From NCBI GenBank assembly GCA_013339895.1, contig JABACO010000025.1, positions 654,500-718,499 on the forward strand: a DNA stretch of 64,000 nt. The letters run 5' to 3'. The stretch comes from Ephydatia muelleri (taxonomy: Eukaryota; Porifera; Demospongiae; Spongillida; Spongillidae). Below the pieces are notes generated by a model that was given only the letters and a program-made list of their open reading frames with translations, ran no database searches and was not told the origin of the DNA. Position 1 is the stretch's first letter. Each line of letters begins with the position of its first letter. Below are positions 36,878-48,200 of the stretch, one piece after another. Both the position numbers and the translations under genes were made by a program.

Positions 36878-37765
36878 TCATAAGCAGTCAATCCTGGCTT
36901 TTGTTCTGATAATGTCCATGGAGGCATTCCATTTATTGCTAGAAAAGTACACCCTCTTTGCATTGCCGTTGTGTTTTTCAACACCTAAGCATATAAAAAA
37001 ATTGCACTGCAGTTTCCATTCAGAATCACCCATCAATTGATATACACACTTTGGCCTGAAAACTTTCGTAGATTACCATACCGCCTAATGCACTCTAGTA
37101 GATGGTATACCATACAGTGCATGTATGGTGTATCATGACTCTTTTCATAACCTCCTACAGGTATTGACAGGAAGCTATCAATCCATTGCTTTGCCTAATA
37201 GAAAATATAATCAGTAACAGTTCTCATACACCTAAACGTTCTGGTGTATAGAATTGGCACTTCAGCAGATAAGGTGTTGCAAAGCTCTTGAAAGTCCTGC
37301 CATCCATGTTAATGAACCACATTACTGATCAGTCAGGCCTTCTGCTTACCTTCAAATCCCAAATGCCTTTGATATGGTCTCATAGTCTTCACAACCTTTG
37401 ACGACAGCTCTTGTGTGGTTGCCTGCATGTTCAGAAACAAATTACTTATTTTGAGGGGGAAAGGATGCAGATTTATCATTACAATGTTGTACACAGATCT
37501 ACATGTATGCATCCCTCCTTGGCAAGTGTGTAGTTACTGTTGGTTTGGGTCACATATGTGGCATGCAGTGACTGCATGCTATACACATGTGAGTGATGTT
37601 AGAACTTGACTGTGGGCAGCCAAATTATTTATTGCCTATTGTCTCTGTAATGAATGTTTTTACAGCAGTTAGCAATCACCATGCATCTTCATGTGTGTAA
37701 TGCAGGTACTACATGTAAGGTTTTCTAACTGTCCACCCTTTCCACACACACACACACACACGCAT

Positions 37766-37803
<38 letters not shown>

Positions 37804-38455
37804 ACCAGTTCCTGATAAATATCTGCCTTGAGGGACTAAGATAGAAAAAGACAAGATCATCATGTTGCTCGTCCTTGAGAATTTAGCACCATCACCACTG
37901 AATTTTACAGGAATCTTCTCACCAAGCTGGAACAAAGTTGGACATTCCCCAAGCTGCAAATGAATGCAAAGATATACAATATGGGACAGTGTCCAGCAAA
38001 ATCACCCTTCTGGGTAGTTTTTCAAGTTTTCAATTTTATTTTTATTTTTTATTTTTCATCAGCCTCTATCAAATTACATGTATTCTTACACATCCAAAAT
38101 TGGACTATCCATCATAAAGTTATTGAGCACTGAATTTATAGTTACCCATTCATTTCCATGCGAGCGTTACTTTTCTTCTTGCTAGACACACTGTCCAGAT
38201 ATTACTGATATTTGTAAAAACACTAACCGTCTAGTTATCTCCTCCCGAATTGCCGTTTCAATGTGCCTATAAGACCCATCAAACGTTGGGATACTAAATA
38301 GTTTCACTGTTTTGTTGAGCTCCGATCTAGCAGCTTTAACTTTGCTTGCTCTTGGAAGGCTATTGCATTTCATTGAGAGCGCTTGGTAAAATGCATCACT
38401 CACACCGTACTTATCCAATAAATACAGGACTTCTAGTTCTCTCCTTTCTTCTCTT
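36878..38455 (-). pseudogene. SGDGA / TPYMH / SVEKHN family gene, internally deleted
   Basis: Minus-strand exons: about 38455-38228 (LYLLDKYGVSDAFYQALSM ... LPRASKVKAARSELN), 37953-37806 (EKIPVKFSGDGAKFSRTSN, MMILSFSIL), 37422 to about 37345 (GNHTRAVVKGCEDYETISKA), a piece near 37300 (DFQELCNTLSAEVP), 37194-37050 (AKQWIDSFLSIP, HDTPYMHCMVYHLLE, RKFSGQ) and 36984-36878 (SVEKHNGNAKRVYFSSNKW). The last two join in phase. I recall this order from large uncharacterised proteins in invertebrate genomes. A conserved middle block of theirs (LGGDYKF and a CLWCK motif) is missing here, and exon 3 runs into TGA before its donor. The invariant Asp, Asp and Glu positions hint at a DDE-type nuclease, which is inference. 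It is probably a dead copy of a mobile-element gene. Confidence 0.6.
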
Positions 38456-38515
38456 TGTGCATCCGAATCAAAAGAGAAATGCGAACACTCTTACCGGACG
38501 TAGTGTGCACACACA

Positions 38516-39156
38516 GGCATGTGCTGAATACCTTGTACTTTGGCAAGGCTATTCTAAGGAAGAGTGATCATGGCTGGTGAAGACGCCATGACGTTTGATG
38601 CAGACCAGCTAGGGTGTGCTAATGCATTGTCCCACATACACCCCCCCCCCCCCCCCCCCCTCCATGTAGGAATTAAGTAGCTCAGTGTGGTCAAATTAAA
38701 ATCATGTGATTTTACTGCATCTCAACATCCCATTGCAGATGCTACACCCACCCTGAACCACCTCTTCGTGCACTCCTGAATAATGTTTCAACATTTTTAG
38801 CTTACGTATCTGCATCACTAAAATGTGGAGTTAATCATTCCTTTAAGTTTACAGTACCATTTAGAACAGACGTTTACATGTTTTCGTTTGGTCGGAAAGG
38901 AAAGGACCCTCTGAGGCATGGACTAGGGCGCTGGTATGAAAATGAAGATTTCAATACTGAATACTTCCCTTCCAACTGGTCGAAGTGTCATGATAAGTTG
39001 GGTGATGGATGCACTATTGACTTCCCTATTCGCTTACATAGTAAGTTGAAATGGTCACCTAGGACTTTTATCAAGCAAGATGATGGAACAGTAATGCCCA
39101 AGGCAAGGAGCTTTGAGGAAGTTTTAGTAGTAAACCTAGTTAAAAAAAGATGTTAG
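38516..39156 (+). pseudogene. Chromodomain-containing relic
   Basis: After a CACACAG acceptor the plus strand reads ACAEYLVLWQGYSKEE, a chromodomain core (compare the family pattern YLVKWKGYxxEExTWE). A TGA and a frame change interrupt the expected tryptophan segment, then TFDADQLGCANALSHIH follows. A second exon from about 38739 continues CYTHPEPPLRALLNNVSTFL and further to FSFGRKGKDPLRHGLGRW, ending VVNLVKKRC at 39156. Chromodomains bind methylated histone tails and occur in some integrases and methyltransferases. It starts only about 60 bp from the minus-strand SGDGA gene in head-to-head orientation, so the pair may derive from one element with a shared promoter. Confidence 0.5.
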
Positions 39157-39824
39157 GAACTTGCTCATGGTTCTCAGAACTCAATAACCATTTGTTTTGT
39201 ACCTCTAACTGGCTGATTAATGTTTACATGTACATGTATTATTATTATGCATTAATAATTCATCCTTTTTGTATACAATTCAAATAATTATATCACCCAC
39301 ATGCACTTCATTCGGTAGTTCCACTGACTCACTATCCGACAGTGCACTGATGTAGCAGTAACACTAGATGATGGTTCCTTGTTTTCTCAGGTCACTTCAT
39401 GTGTAGGTTATGCACTATCACTTCAACAGCTAGTAAAGTGCTATCTATACACATGAATACACATATACACCACCCACAGACACAGAGCTGAAGAAACCAT
39501 ACAAGTGCTACTTTTAACATTGATGCATGGTTGCATGTAGATTACATACATGTGACATGTACATGTGTCTGTCTTTCTAGTTAGCACTGTTCATAGCACA
39601 GAAAAGAATGCCATGATGCAAATCTGTTCACAGATCAATGGTATGAAGGCTGGTGATCATGACTCACATACACATACATAATAGTAAAGGTGTACACTGT
39701 CCCCTCCTTTCCATCACAGTAGGTATTCCAGTTGTCTGGAACAATCTCTCTCACTTGCCCTCAGGGATGGGAAACGTTTACATAAAACCCACAACTAATA
39801 ACCCTCCTAATTAAATAGGTTCGG
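39157..39824. other. No gene recognised
   Basis: AT-rich spacer with TACATGTA-type words. No domain or clear repeat. Confidence 0.4.
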
Positions 39825-40634
39825 ATAGCCATGTGTGTACACTGAGGGATAGCCATGGGTGTACACTTAGGAGGGATGTGTGGATAGCCATGGGTGTACA
39901 CTTAGGGTGTTATGAGGGATGTGTGGATAGCCATGCGCATGTACATATACATGTTTGTGTTCTCAGCCATCATCTGCTATTGGTCCACAGAATTCCTGGT
40001 CATCAAGAGGCACAGAGGAGCCACCATCATCATTACCAGTTGTGACGCGAGCAGTGTGGAACAGTTGTCATACATGTGAAAAGTAAGTATATACTAAGGT
40101 ACCGTTACGAGGGATGTGTGGATAGCCATGGGTGTACACTTAGGGTGCTATGTGGGATGTGTATAGCGATGGGTGTACACTTGGGGTGTTACGAGGGATG
40201 TGTGGATAGCCATGGATGTACACTTAGGGCGTTATGTGGGATGTGTGGATAGCCATGGGTGTACACTTAGGGTGTTACGAGGGATGTGTGGATAGCCATG
40301 GGTGTACACTTAGGGTGTTACTAGGGATGTGTGGATTGCCATGGGTGTACACTTAGGGTGTTACTAGAGATGTGTGGATAGCCATGGGTGTACACTTAGG
40401 GTGTTACTAGGGATGTGTGTATAGCCATGGGTGTACACTGAGGGATAGCCATGGGTGTACACTTAGGAGGGATGTGTGGATAGCCATGGGTGTACACTTA
40501 GGGTGTTATGAGGGATGTGTGGATAGCCATGCGCATGTACATATACATGTTTGTGTTCTCAGCCATCATCTGCTATTGGTCCACAGAATTCCTGGTCATC
40601 AAGAGGCACAGAGGAGCCACCATCATCATTACCA
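39825..40634. repeat. 214-bp direct duplication flanking a 41-bp minisatellite
   Basis: 39825-40038 and 40421-40634 are near-identical. Each contains GAGGGATAGCCATGGGTGTA units, then GTTCTCAGCCATCATCTGC. Between them lie about eight copies of a unit with GGATAGCCATGGGTGTACAC and TTAGGGTGTTAC. The second copy continues into a Ser-rich plus-strand frame to 40829. On the minus strand the same bases read as an acidic Asp/Glu stretch (DDDESMMEGSDDEEVLVEE), which could equally be an exon of the SGDGA gene. Confidence 0.85.
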
Positions 40635-41034
40635 TCCTCCAAGTCGCTTTCCACACTCTCCTCCACTAAAACCTCTTCATCATCGCTACCTTCCATCATG
40701 GATTCATCATCGTCCAAAAGCTCAATTACCTTTTCTAGTGCTTCGTTTTCTTGCCATTGCAGTGTTATTGTTGTGGCTGTTGTGGTTTATAGTATATTCA
40801 TGCACCATTGCAGATACTCCCACCTTTAACTCGTATCACAGCTAGGTGCAGCTATAAATGTTTGAACGTAGCCTCTATCTCAATTTGTCGCTGAACGGCG
40901 ACATCTGCCCGGAGGAAGACTTTATTGCCCGTCGGCAATATTGCTCTGCTGCCCGCGAAAGAGTTAACTATTAGCATTAATTGTCACAGGTTTTGCAGCT
41001 GTCGCATTCTCCCCTAGCGAGCGAATTCCCAAAG
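40635..41034 (+). promoter_or_regulatory. Presumed promoter / 5' region of ParB-methylase-like gene
   Basis: Upstream of the ATG at 41035, the segment 40860-40980 is markedly richer in CG dinucleotides than its surroundings. I see no TATA box at a convincing distance. Placement as promoter is inferred from position only. Confidence 0.3.
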
Positions 41035-44000
41035 ATGCCTTCGAAAAGGTGGTATTTAGAGGAAAGAGATCAAGGAAGTTTGTATGTCATTGTGGATGGG
41101 CTAGAAATGGACAGAAATGGAAAAGCTGTAGGGTGTTTGAGGATAATTACGGAAGCAAGTACAGAACCGAGAGCAAGCGCCTATAAAGACCAAGCCCTAA
41201 TTGTACTAGCTGATTGCATGTATTTATCAATATACATGCATGTTTCTACACCACTGATGCACACCATAATTGATATGTCTACACGCACACATATAGGCAA
41301 AGTTTCTAGCTGAAAAGGTGATCCTGAACAGGATGAACTTTGAATGGAACAAGTCAAACTTCAGCCGAAATTTCAAACACGCAAAGGATGCCACAACGTT
41401 TGTGAAGGTATGGCGAGAAGTAACTGAAGCAGACGATAATGGATTCGAGAGAGCTCGTAAGGAGCAGGAGTATTCATCTGATCACGAGGACGCCAGCGAA
41501 TCTGATGGCGGCTTATCAAAAAGTGTTGTAACACCCAGTCTGGCAACACCACCAGCAAAGAAGTTAAAAGTGGACTATGAAAAGAATTCGCTTGATACTG
41601 CAATTCAACAAAAAAAGATTGGTGAGTGAGCATATTAACAAACAACTTGTTTCTTTAGCCACCCAATACAGATATATATAGAAAGTGTACGTAACAAATA
41701 CCCTTTCTCAAAATAACATAAAGGTCTCGTGAAAATTGACATTCGTCGATTAAGAGAACCACCACCATCTCGACAGCTGCGTAAGCTTGACCTTACGTTT
41801 GTGGATGCTTTGGCGTCTAAGATGACAGAGGATCCTTTTGGCCCTGGCGTTCCCCCAATGGCGGTGGTTTGCACCAGCGTCAAGAGCGTTGAAGAATTTA
41901 AAATGGACTTTGCATTGCATTACGCATACGAGGTTCACGGAGGGAGCCACAGTTATGCTGCTCGACTGAAACTGTTAGCCATTCACCCTGATGATGAGCA
42001 ATTTTTGTATGCATTATCAGATGTGTACGTGGCATTATCTGATGCTGAGTGTTTAAGGCTGGCTGCTCGGCACAATATCAATGGACATTTTCACTGTGAA
42101 ATGTCTCATCGCGACTATGTGAGTATTGTGCATAAACGATCTTAATGTGTGCATGAGCTTTTTTTTTGTTTCATGTGTGATGCGTGCTTGACATTGAAGC
42201 TCGAATCTTGCCGTTCGAGATTATACGTCCTGTACAACAAGGACGTATCTACGGATGCTACACCACCCCCAAATACCGACTGGAAGAAATCATGCAGCCA
42301 ATGTCTGTTACCTTCTGTAAGTTTTAATTTGTACTGCTTTAGCTGCACCGACAGCTGAAAAGTTTGTGTGCATGTTTTGAAACAGCTGTATAGTGACCAT
42401 CATTCCCATGCATGTTTACATTATGGCAACATGTAAACATAATTGCCATGGTTTTTTTGTTGTGACGTGTCCTGCCGGGATGGTTTTACCATGCACACAG
42501 GGCATGTCGAGAACATCTAAAGAAAACCTGTTCTGTCAAGCGGCTTTCCCTAGAAGTGTTTGGGAGCTGGCTGTTAAAGTGATGAACATGTTTGAAAACG
42601 GAGAGATAAAAAATCAAAAACTCTCGAAGAAGAACCTGTGCTCGACCCCACGAATGAAACAAAATCACTTCGTTCCCCTGCATCATCTAGACACTATAGC
42701 TTTCAAGAAAGTGCACTGGAGAAGGTTTTATGTAAAGAGTTGTCTCTCAACGAGTTAAAAATACATTGCCAAACATATAGAGCTCTCGTTGAAGTAAGGA
42801 AGAACTTCATGAAGTGCACAAATAGCGATACCTGGGAGGAGGTGGAGAGACGGTTTGGCACTTACGCGGAAGAGAAGCGCCTGATGCAGTTCGTGACGCT
42901 CCCGTTCACAAACGGTATTCCGCAAGTCTTTAAGGACTATTGTCAAGCAGCTCTAACCATGACGACAACAGAGTCATCAGATTGCTTCATGGTCCATCAG
43001 AATGACGCTAGAGGCTATGTAATCTGTGCGGACCCGATGATGGTTACTGCTGCCGACATCAAACGCACGGTGAACGTCTTTCAAGGAGCCAATCTTATTA
43101 TTGCCCAAATTCCCCAGGTATGTTTATAAATTCATTTAATAACTTCTAACTCATTGCTTGTACAGTGTAATTCATTTGTCATTTCCGTATACGTAGGACT
43201 TGCCGGCTGAAAAGATGGAGCTACTTAGTTTTACTTCAAGGCAGATTAACTCTTTGAATGCATCGTTGGCGCTATTTAATTTCGCAGTGGTTTGTGATCC
43301 AGAGCAATTACCTGCAGTAGAGAGAGCATTGAAGAAGTGTTATGACCACATTTCAAGACTTTATGCATACAATAAAGCTGAACCTGTCCATCCAGGTACA
43401 CCAAATGTACTCACTATAGACTGTTTATAAATATTTCAATTTATTTATTAAGGAATTGGATTGGTTCCATCTGTGACAGCAGTCATTGTGGGCCATTGGG
43501 CTCAAGATGGAAAACTTTCACCGGAACATTTCCAGTCACGAGCACACAATGCAATAGTGTATGGAGGAACAGCAGAGGAGCTCCTAAGAACAGTCATAAC
43601 ACTGTTCAGCTATGAAGGGCAGTGGGTCATTGACCTTCTTGGGACAGCTGGTAAGGTTTTGAAGGGAAATTTTTTATTGCATAATTTCCTCTATGGCATA
43701 GGGAATACAAAAATGTAATCGTGACCTAGGGAGTACAAACATGTATTCCTGACCTAGGGAGTACAAACATGTATTCCTGACCTAGGGAGTACAAACATGT
43801 ATTCCTGACCTTGGGAGTACAAAAATGTATTCCTGACCTAGGGAGTACAAACATGTATTCCTGACCTAGGGAGTACAAACATGTATTCCTGACCTTGGGA
43901 GTACAAAAATGTATTCCTGACCTTGGGAGTACAAAATTGTATTCCTGACCTTGGGAGTACAAAATTGTATTCCTGACCTTGGGAGTACAGAAATGTATTC

Positions 44001-44331
44001 CTGACCTTGGGAGTACAAAAATGTATTCCTGACCTTGGGAGTACAAAAATGTATTCCTGACCTTGGGAGTACAAAATTGTATTCCTGACCTTGGGAGTAC
44101 AAAAATGTATTCCTGACCTTGGGAGTACAAAAATGTATTCCTGACTGTGATGATTTTATATTGGTTCTACATTCATCAACAACGTATTTCTTTACCCGTT
44201 TAGGGGCAGGAGTACTGGTGGCATTGCAACTAAGAAGAAATGCAATATCCACTCAACTCAGCCAAGAACAAGCTTTGCAGACAAAACAGAAGCTGGTCGC
44301 GCTTGTGGCTGACACCCCATTCAGTAGCTAA
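41035..44331 (+). CDS. ParB-like domain fused to degenerate beta-class DNA methyltransferase-like region, 8 exons
   Basis: Exons: 41035-41202, 41297-41621, 41724-42118, 42200-42316, 42501-43117, 43197-43395, 43453-43650 and 44204-44331. All junctions are GT-AG and in phase except for one missing base in exon 5 (A-run 42608-42613). Corrected length is about 715 aa. Residues 141-149 (PPAKKLKVD) resemble a nuclear localisation signal. Residues about 165-296 follow the ParB pattern: KIDIRRLREPPPSRQLRKLD, LASKM, PPMAVV, YEVHGGSHSYAARLKL, YVALSDAECLRLAARHN. The C-terminal part has methyltransferase order IV then I: GANLIIAQIPQ where D/N/S-PP-Y is expected, FAVVCDPEQL, then RTVITLFSYEGQWVIDLLGT with AGAG as the glycine-rich loop. 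ParB-methylase fusions are known in prokaryotes and phages. Here the catalytic motif is replaced, so enzymatic activity is doubtful. DNA binding in the nucleus is the likeliest role (inference). Confidence 0.75.
43715..44146. repeat. 28-bp minisatellite inside intron 7
   Basis: About fifteen head-to-tail copies of a 28-bp unit (GTATTCCTGACCTTGGGAGT plus ACAAAAAT), with two main variants, CTAGG and TTGGG. It lies wholly between exon 7 (ends 43650) and exon 8 (starts 44204). Long frames through it are repeat artefacts. Confidence 0.95.
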
Positions 44332-44935
44332 CTAGTGTGTATGTATATAAATAGTCGTTTTTCTTTGATTTGTAGGATGCTTGCTAAGGAATGACATTAT
44401 TTGTCAAAAATATTAAATTATACACGGATAAGCATTATTGATCTATGAAAGGAACAAAAAAGAATAGTTCAGTTTAGTTCAGACATTGTTCTAATTAAAT
44501 AGGCGGTACAAATGAAACCACAAAGACCTGAGTTACCTCTTTGGCCTTGTACAACACATTTGATACATAAACATACAAACTTGTGACAACACCATACATG
44601 TACATAGCCAAATACAAATGTCACACAGTCTGCATATTCAGTAGGCATTAAATGACCACACAAAGCTTTCCATTTGAGATTGTCACCTGGAGTGTGGCTG
44701 GCAGTCCATGCCACATTGTTCATCAAGGTGGGTCCAATCCCTGGCCCATACCAGGTGGTCCCCACTGAGCCTGGAAGCTGAACTGCTGGCAGACCACCTG
44801 GGTATGTACACTTCACTAACACTCAAGAGGAGCTCTTTTTAACTGACCACATTGGGGGGAGGGGGGGGGGGAGGGAGGAGGGAATACCTTGAGAGTAGTG
44901 GGGAAAAAAACAATCTGCCATGATAACATGATGTG
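44332..44935 (-). other. Possible single minus-strand exon, unclassified
   Basis: A minus-strand frame opens after GTGTTAG near 44819 and encodes KCTYPGGLPAVQLPGSVGTT, WYGPGIGPTLMNN and GDNLKWKALCGHLMPTEYAD. Tryptophan and glycine content looks protein-like, but I cannot name a family. A candidate upstream exon lies at about 51100-51230 on the other side of the minisatellite and retrotransposon. A G-run follows at 44856-44872. Confidence 0.3.
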
Positions 44936-45087
44936 ATGGGGAGGAGGGGACAGTGATGGGGAGGAGAGGACAGTGATGGGAAGGAGGGGACAGTGATGGG
45001 AAGGAGGGGACAGTGATGGGAAGGAGGGACAGTGATGGGAAGGAGGGGACAGTGATGGGATCGAGGGGACAGTGATGGGAAGGAGGG
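44936..45087. repeat. 21-bp minisatellite, left remnant
   Basis: About seven copies of GACAGTGATGGGAAGGAGGGG, cut off at 45087 by the retrotransposon. Same unit as 49724-51000. Confidence 0.95.
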
Positions 45088-45245
45088 TGTCGTGTTTCTC
45101 AGCACTCAGGATTGAAATGAATGGAAAAACTAACTCTACCTAAAACAGGTAGAACAAAATGAATGCTGACATGAACACGTGGTTGAGGGTGTTAAATGAT
45201 AGGCAGGAACTATCTAGAATCCTGATAAGTACCAGGACCATGACA
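45088..45245 (-). repeat. 3' LTR
   Basis: 158 bp, TG...CA ended. Shares TTTCTCAGCACTCAGGATTG and GTTAAATGATAGGCAGGAAC with the 5' LTR. It lacks a 9- to 13-bp segment present there. Confidence 0.92.
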
Positions 45246-48200
45246 CCTCCCTGCTAACCTTGAAATCTTCCACAGATCATTGAGAGGCGAAATTGTCTCC
45301 AGTCCTGTGGATTTGTTGGTGATGTCTGGTTGATCTTCTTGGGTTGTCCCGACTGTAGTCACTTCCAGTAGGGAGACGAGGGTTGCGGTACACCCGCATC
45401 GGTTTAGCAGGAATCCTTGTTGGTTCTGCTGTGGGGACACACAATTCTGAAGAATCAGCAGTGAGGGCTACAACCTCTGCCAATGGTGGAGCTAGGACTG
45501 GTTCCATGGACGATACCTGGACCTCCCCTGGGTCTGCATCCTCTTGAACACCATAACGAGGACGCAGCTGCTCTATGTGACGCCTCCAAGTGCCACCCCG
45601 TGGGCACACTCGCACACTGACACTGCGGGAGCCGTACACCTTGGTGACCACAGCTGGTACCCATCTGGGGTCCTTCTCCCGTCTGGGACCGCAGTAGAGT
45701 GCATAGCACGGTGTCCCAACAGCTATATGGGAGCCACCCTATTTGGAGCCTCTTGTGCTTGAGACCTTGTGGCTTCCTTGGCCTGCTTTCCTTGAGCAGC
45801 ATGTGCAGGGGAAGGGAGGAGAACATCAATTTTGGTCCATATTTGGCGCCCGTTCAGTAGTTCGCTTGGGGAGTAGCCTTCACTCCTTGGTGTCCGGCGA
45901 TACTGTATCAGAAATTCCTGGAGGGCTGCACGAGGTGGAAGCGAGGACTTTGAGAGTGCCTGCTTGAATGTCTAAACCAGACATTCGGCAGCACCATTTG
46001 TTGCAGGATGGTATGGTGCCCCTGTGAGGTGGGTAATGCCTCTCTCACAGCACTAGCTTTGGAATTCCTCAGAGGAGAATGACGTAGCATTGTCTGACAC
46101 AATGGTATGAGGGTAGCCAAAGTGGGTGAAGTCTTGCTCCAATAGCTCAGGAGTGGACTTGGTGGATGTGGATGTTGTAGGATGGATACAAGGGTACTTG
46201 GAGTAAGCGTCAATGAGAACTAGCCAGTTACATCCTAGAAAATTGATGGCATGATCCACATGGACCCGACTCCATGGCTTTTCTGGAAGCATCCATGGGT
46301 GGTTGGCAGGCTTGGGCGGCTTCTTCTGGTGCTCTGCACAGGCAGTGCACCGATGGCAGAGCTCCATGATGTCTGCATCGATCCCCAGCCAGTAGACTGC
46401 CGTTTGCGCCAGCTGTTTCATACGTTGCATTCCAAAGTGTCCTAGGTGTAGGAGCTGCAACACCTGAGGTCGTAGACTCGGGGGAATGACAACTCTGGAA
46501 CCATAGAGGAGGCAACCATAAGCTGTGGAGAGTGATATGGCCAGTTTCCGAAAAGCATCTATTGACCCATCTGCTTTTATGTCTTCATTAGTTGAACCTT
46601 TTGGTGGCCATCCTTATGTGTAGCGCATCACACTGGAGATGATCGGGTCCTTAGCTGACTCCTTCGCCAGTGTTCCTGGATCAGTTGGTTTCAGCTGAAG
46701 GCTGACAGTCTTTATGGTGTAGACTGTGTCCACATCTGCATCACCTTCCTCCCCATCAAAATTGGCATCCGGTCCTACAGGGAGACGGCTAAGAGCATCT
46801 GCATTGCCATGGTCTGATGTCTTCCGGTACTCAATAGAATACTGGTATTGGCTGAGCATCAAGGCCCATCGAGCAAGCTTATTAGCAGCCAGGGCAGGAG
46901 TTGGTCCAAACAGAGCTATGAGTGGCTTGTGGTCTATGACCAGAATGAATGTACGACCATATAAGAACTGGTGGAACTTGTTGAGGGCAAAAATGATGGC
47001 CAGTGCCTCCTTTTGTATCTGACTGTAACCCCGCTGGGTGTTTGTGAGGGTCTTCGAGGCATTTGCAATTGGGCGTTCACTGCCATCACTATACCGGTGG
47101 AAGAGGACAGCCCCTAATCCCACCTCAGATGCATCACAGGAGATCCCAATTGGGAGTGTGGGATTGAAGTGAACCAGAATAGTGTCTGTGCAGAGCAAGC
47201 CTTTCAATTTCTGGAAGGCTTCTTGTTCTTCTGCACCCCAGCTCCAGGAAATGCCTTTTTTGGTCAGGCGATGAAGTGGTTCAGTGATCGTAGCCAGGTT
47301 GGGCAAGAACTTGCCATAAAACTGAACTGAACCCAAGAATGAACGGAGACTAGAAACATTTCATCATTTTGACTGCATGAACTTTAGGACCCTTGGCAAT
47401 TCCCTGTTGAGATAGGTACTCAACAGAAGGTTGTGTGAATAAACACTTCTCCAGGCGGCAGCGAAGCCCCTTTTCCTCCAAGCGTTTGAGAAGAGCACGA
47501 AGGTTCTGAATGTGCTCCGAAGCAGTGGTCCCACTGACCAGGATATCATCCATGTAGACAGCTACACCTTGTAGGTCACTGGTCAGCTGGTCCATAATTT
47601 CCTGGAAGTAGCCTGGAGCTGAACTGATGCCAAAAGGAAGCCATGTCTGCAATAGTACTCCTCGGTGAGTGCTGAGTGCCAGTCGCCTTTGGCTCTCTGG
47701 AGCAAGCATGATTTGATTATATGCATCTGCCAGGTCGATCTTGGTGAAGCCATGCCCCCCACCCAACTTCCTCATCAGATCCTCTAGGAGTGGCATGGGA
47801 TGGGGATGAGGTTCCAACTGCTGATTCACAGTGACTGAATAGTCGCCACATATACGCAGTTTAGCCGACTGACCGGGTAGATGTGCCTTCCGAATGGGGA
47901 CCACAGGGGTTCCATAGTCATTAAACTGAGTTGGTAGCCACACCCCTCTGGCAATTCCTGCATCATAGGCTTGACAAAGGTCTTCCTGGATGGCAAATGG
48001 GAGCACTCTTGGTTTGCAGAAGATGGGCTTTGCATCTGGCTTGAACTTGACTTCCAGTTGGAAATCCTTGAGGCAACCAAGTTCTGGTTTAAACAGATCT
48101 GGGAACTCCCGACAGAGCTGCTCGCATGCCTTCTGAAGGGCTAAATCTGGCTTCAGATCACTGAAAATTGGTCGGATAGTGAAGGTACCGGACTGCCTGT

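Noticed and set aside
43726..44252. Repetitive frames with GIHFCTPKVRNT
   Set aside because: 28-bp repeat is open in several frames. It lies in an intron with clear splice sites on both sides.
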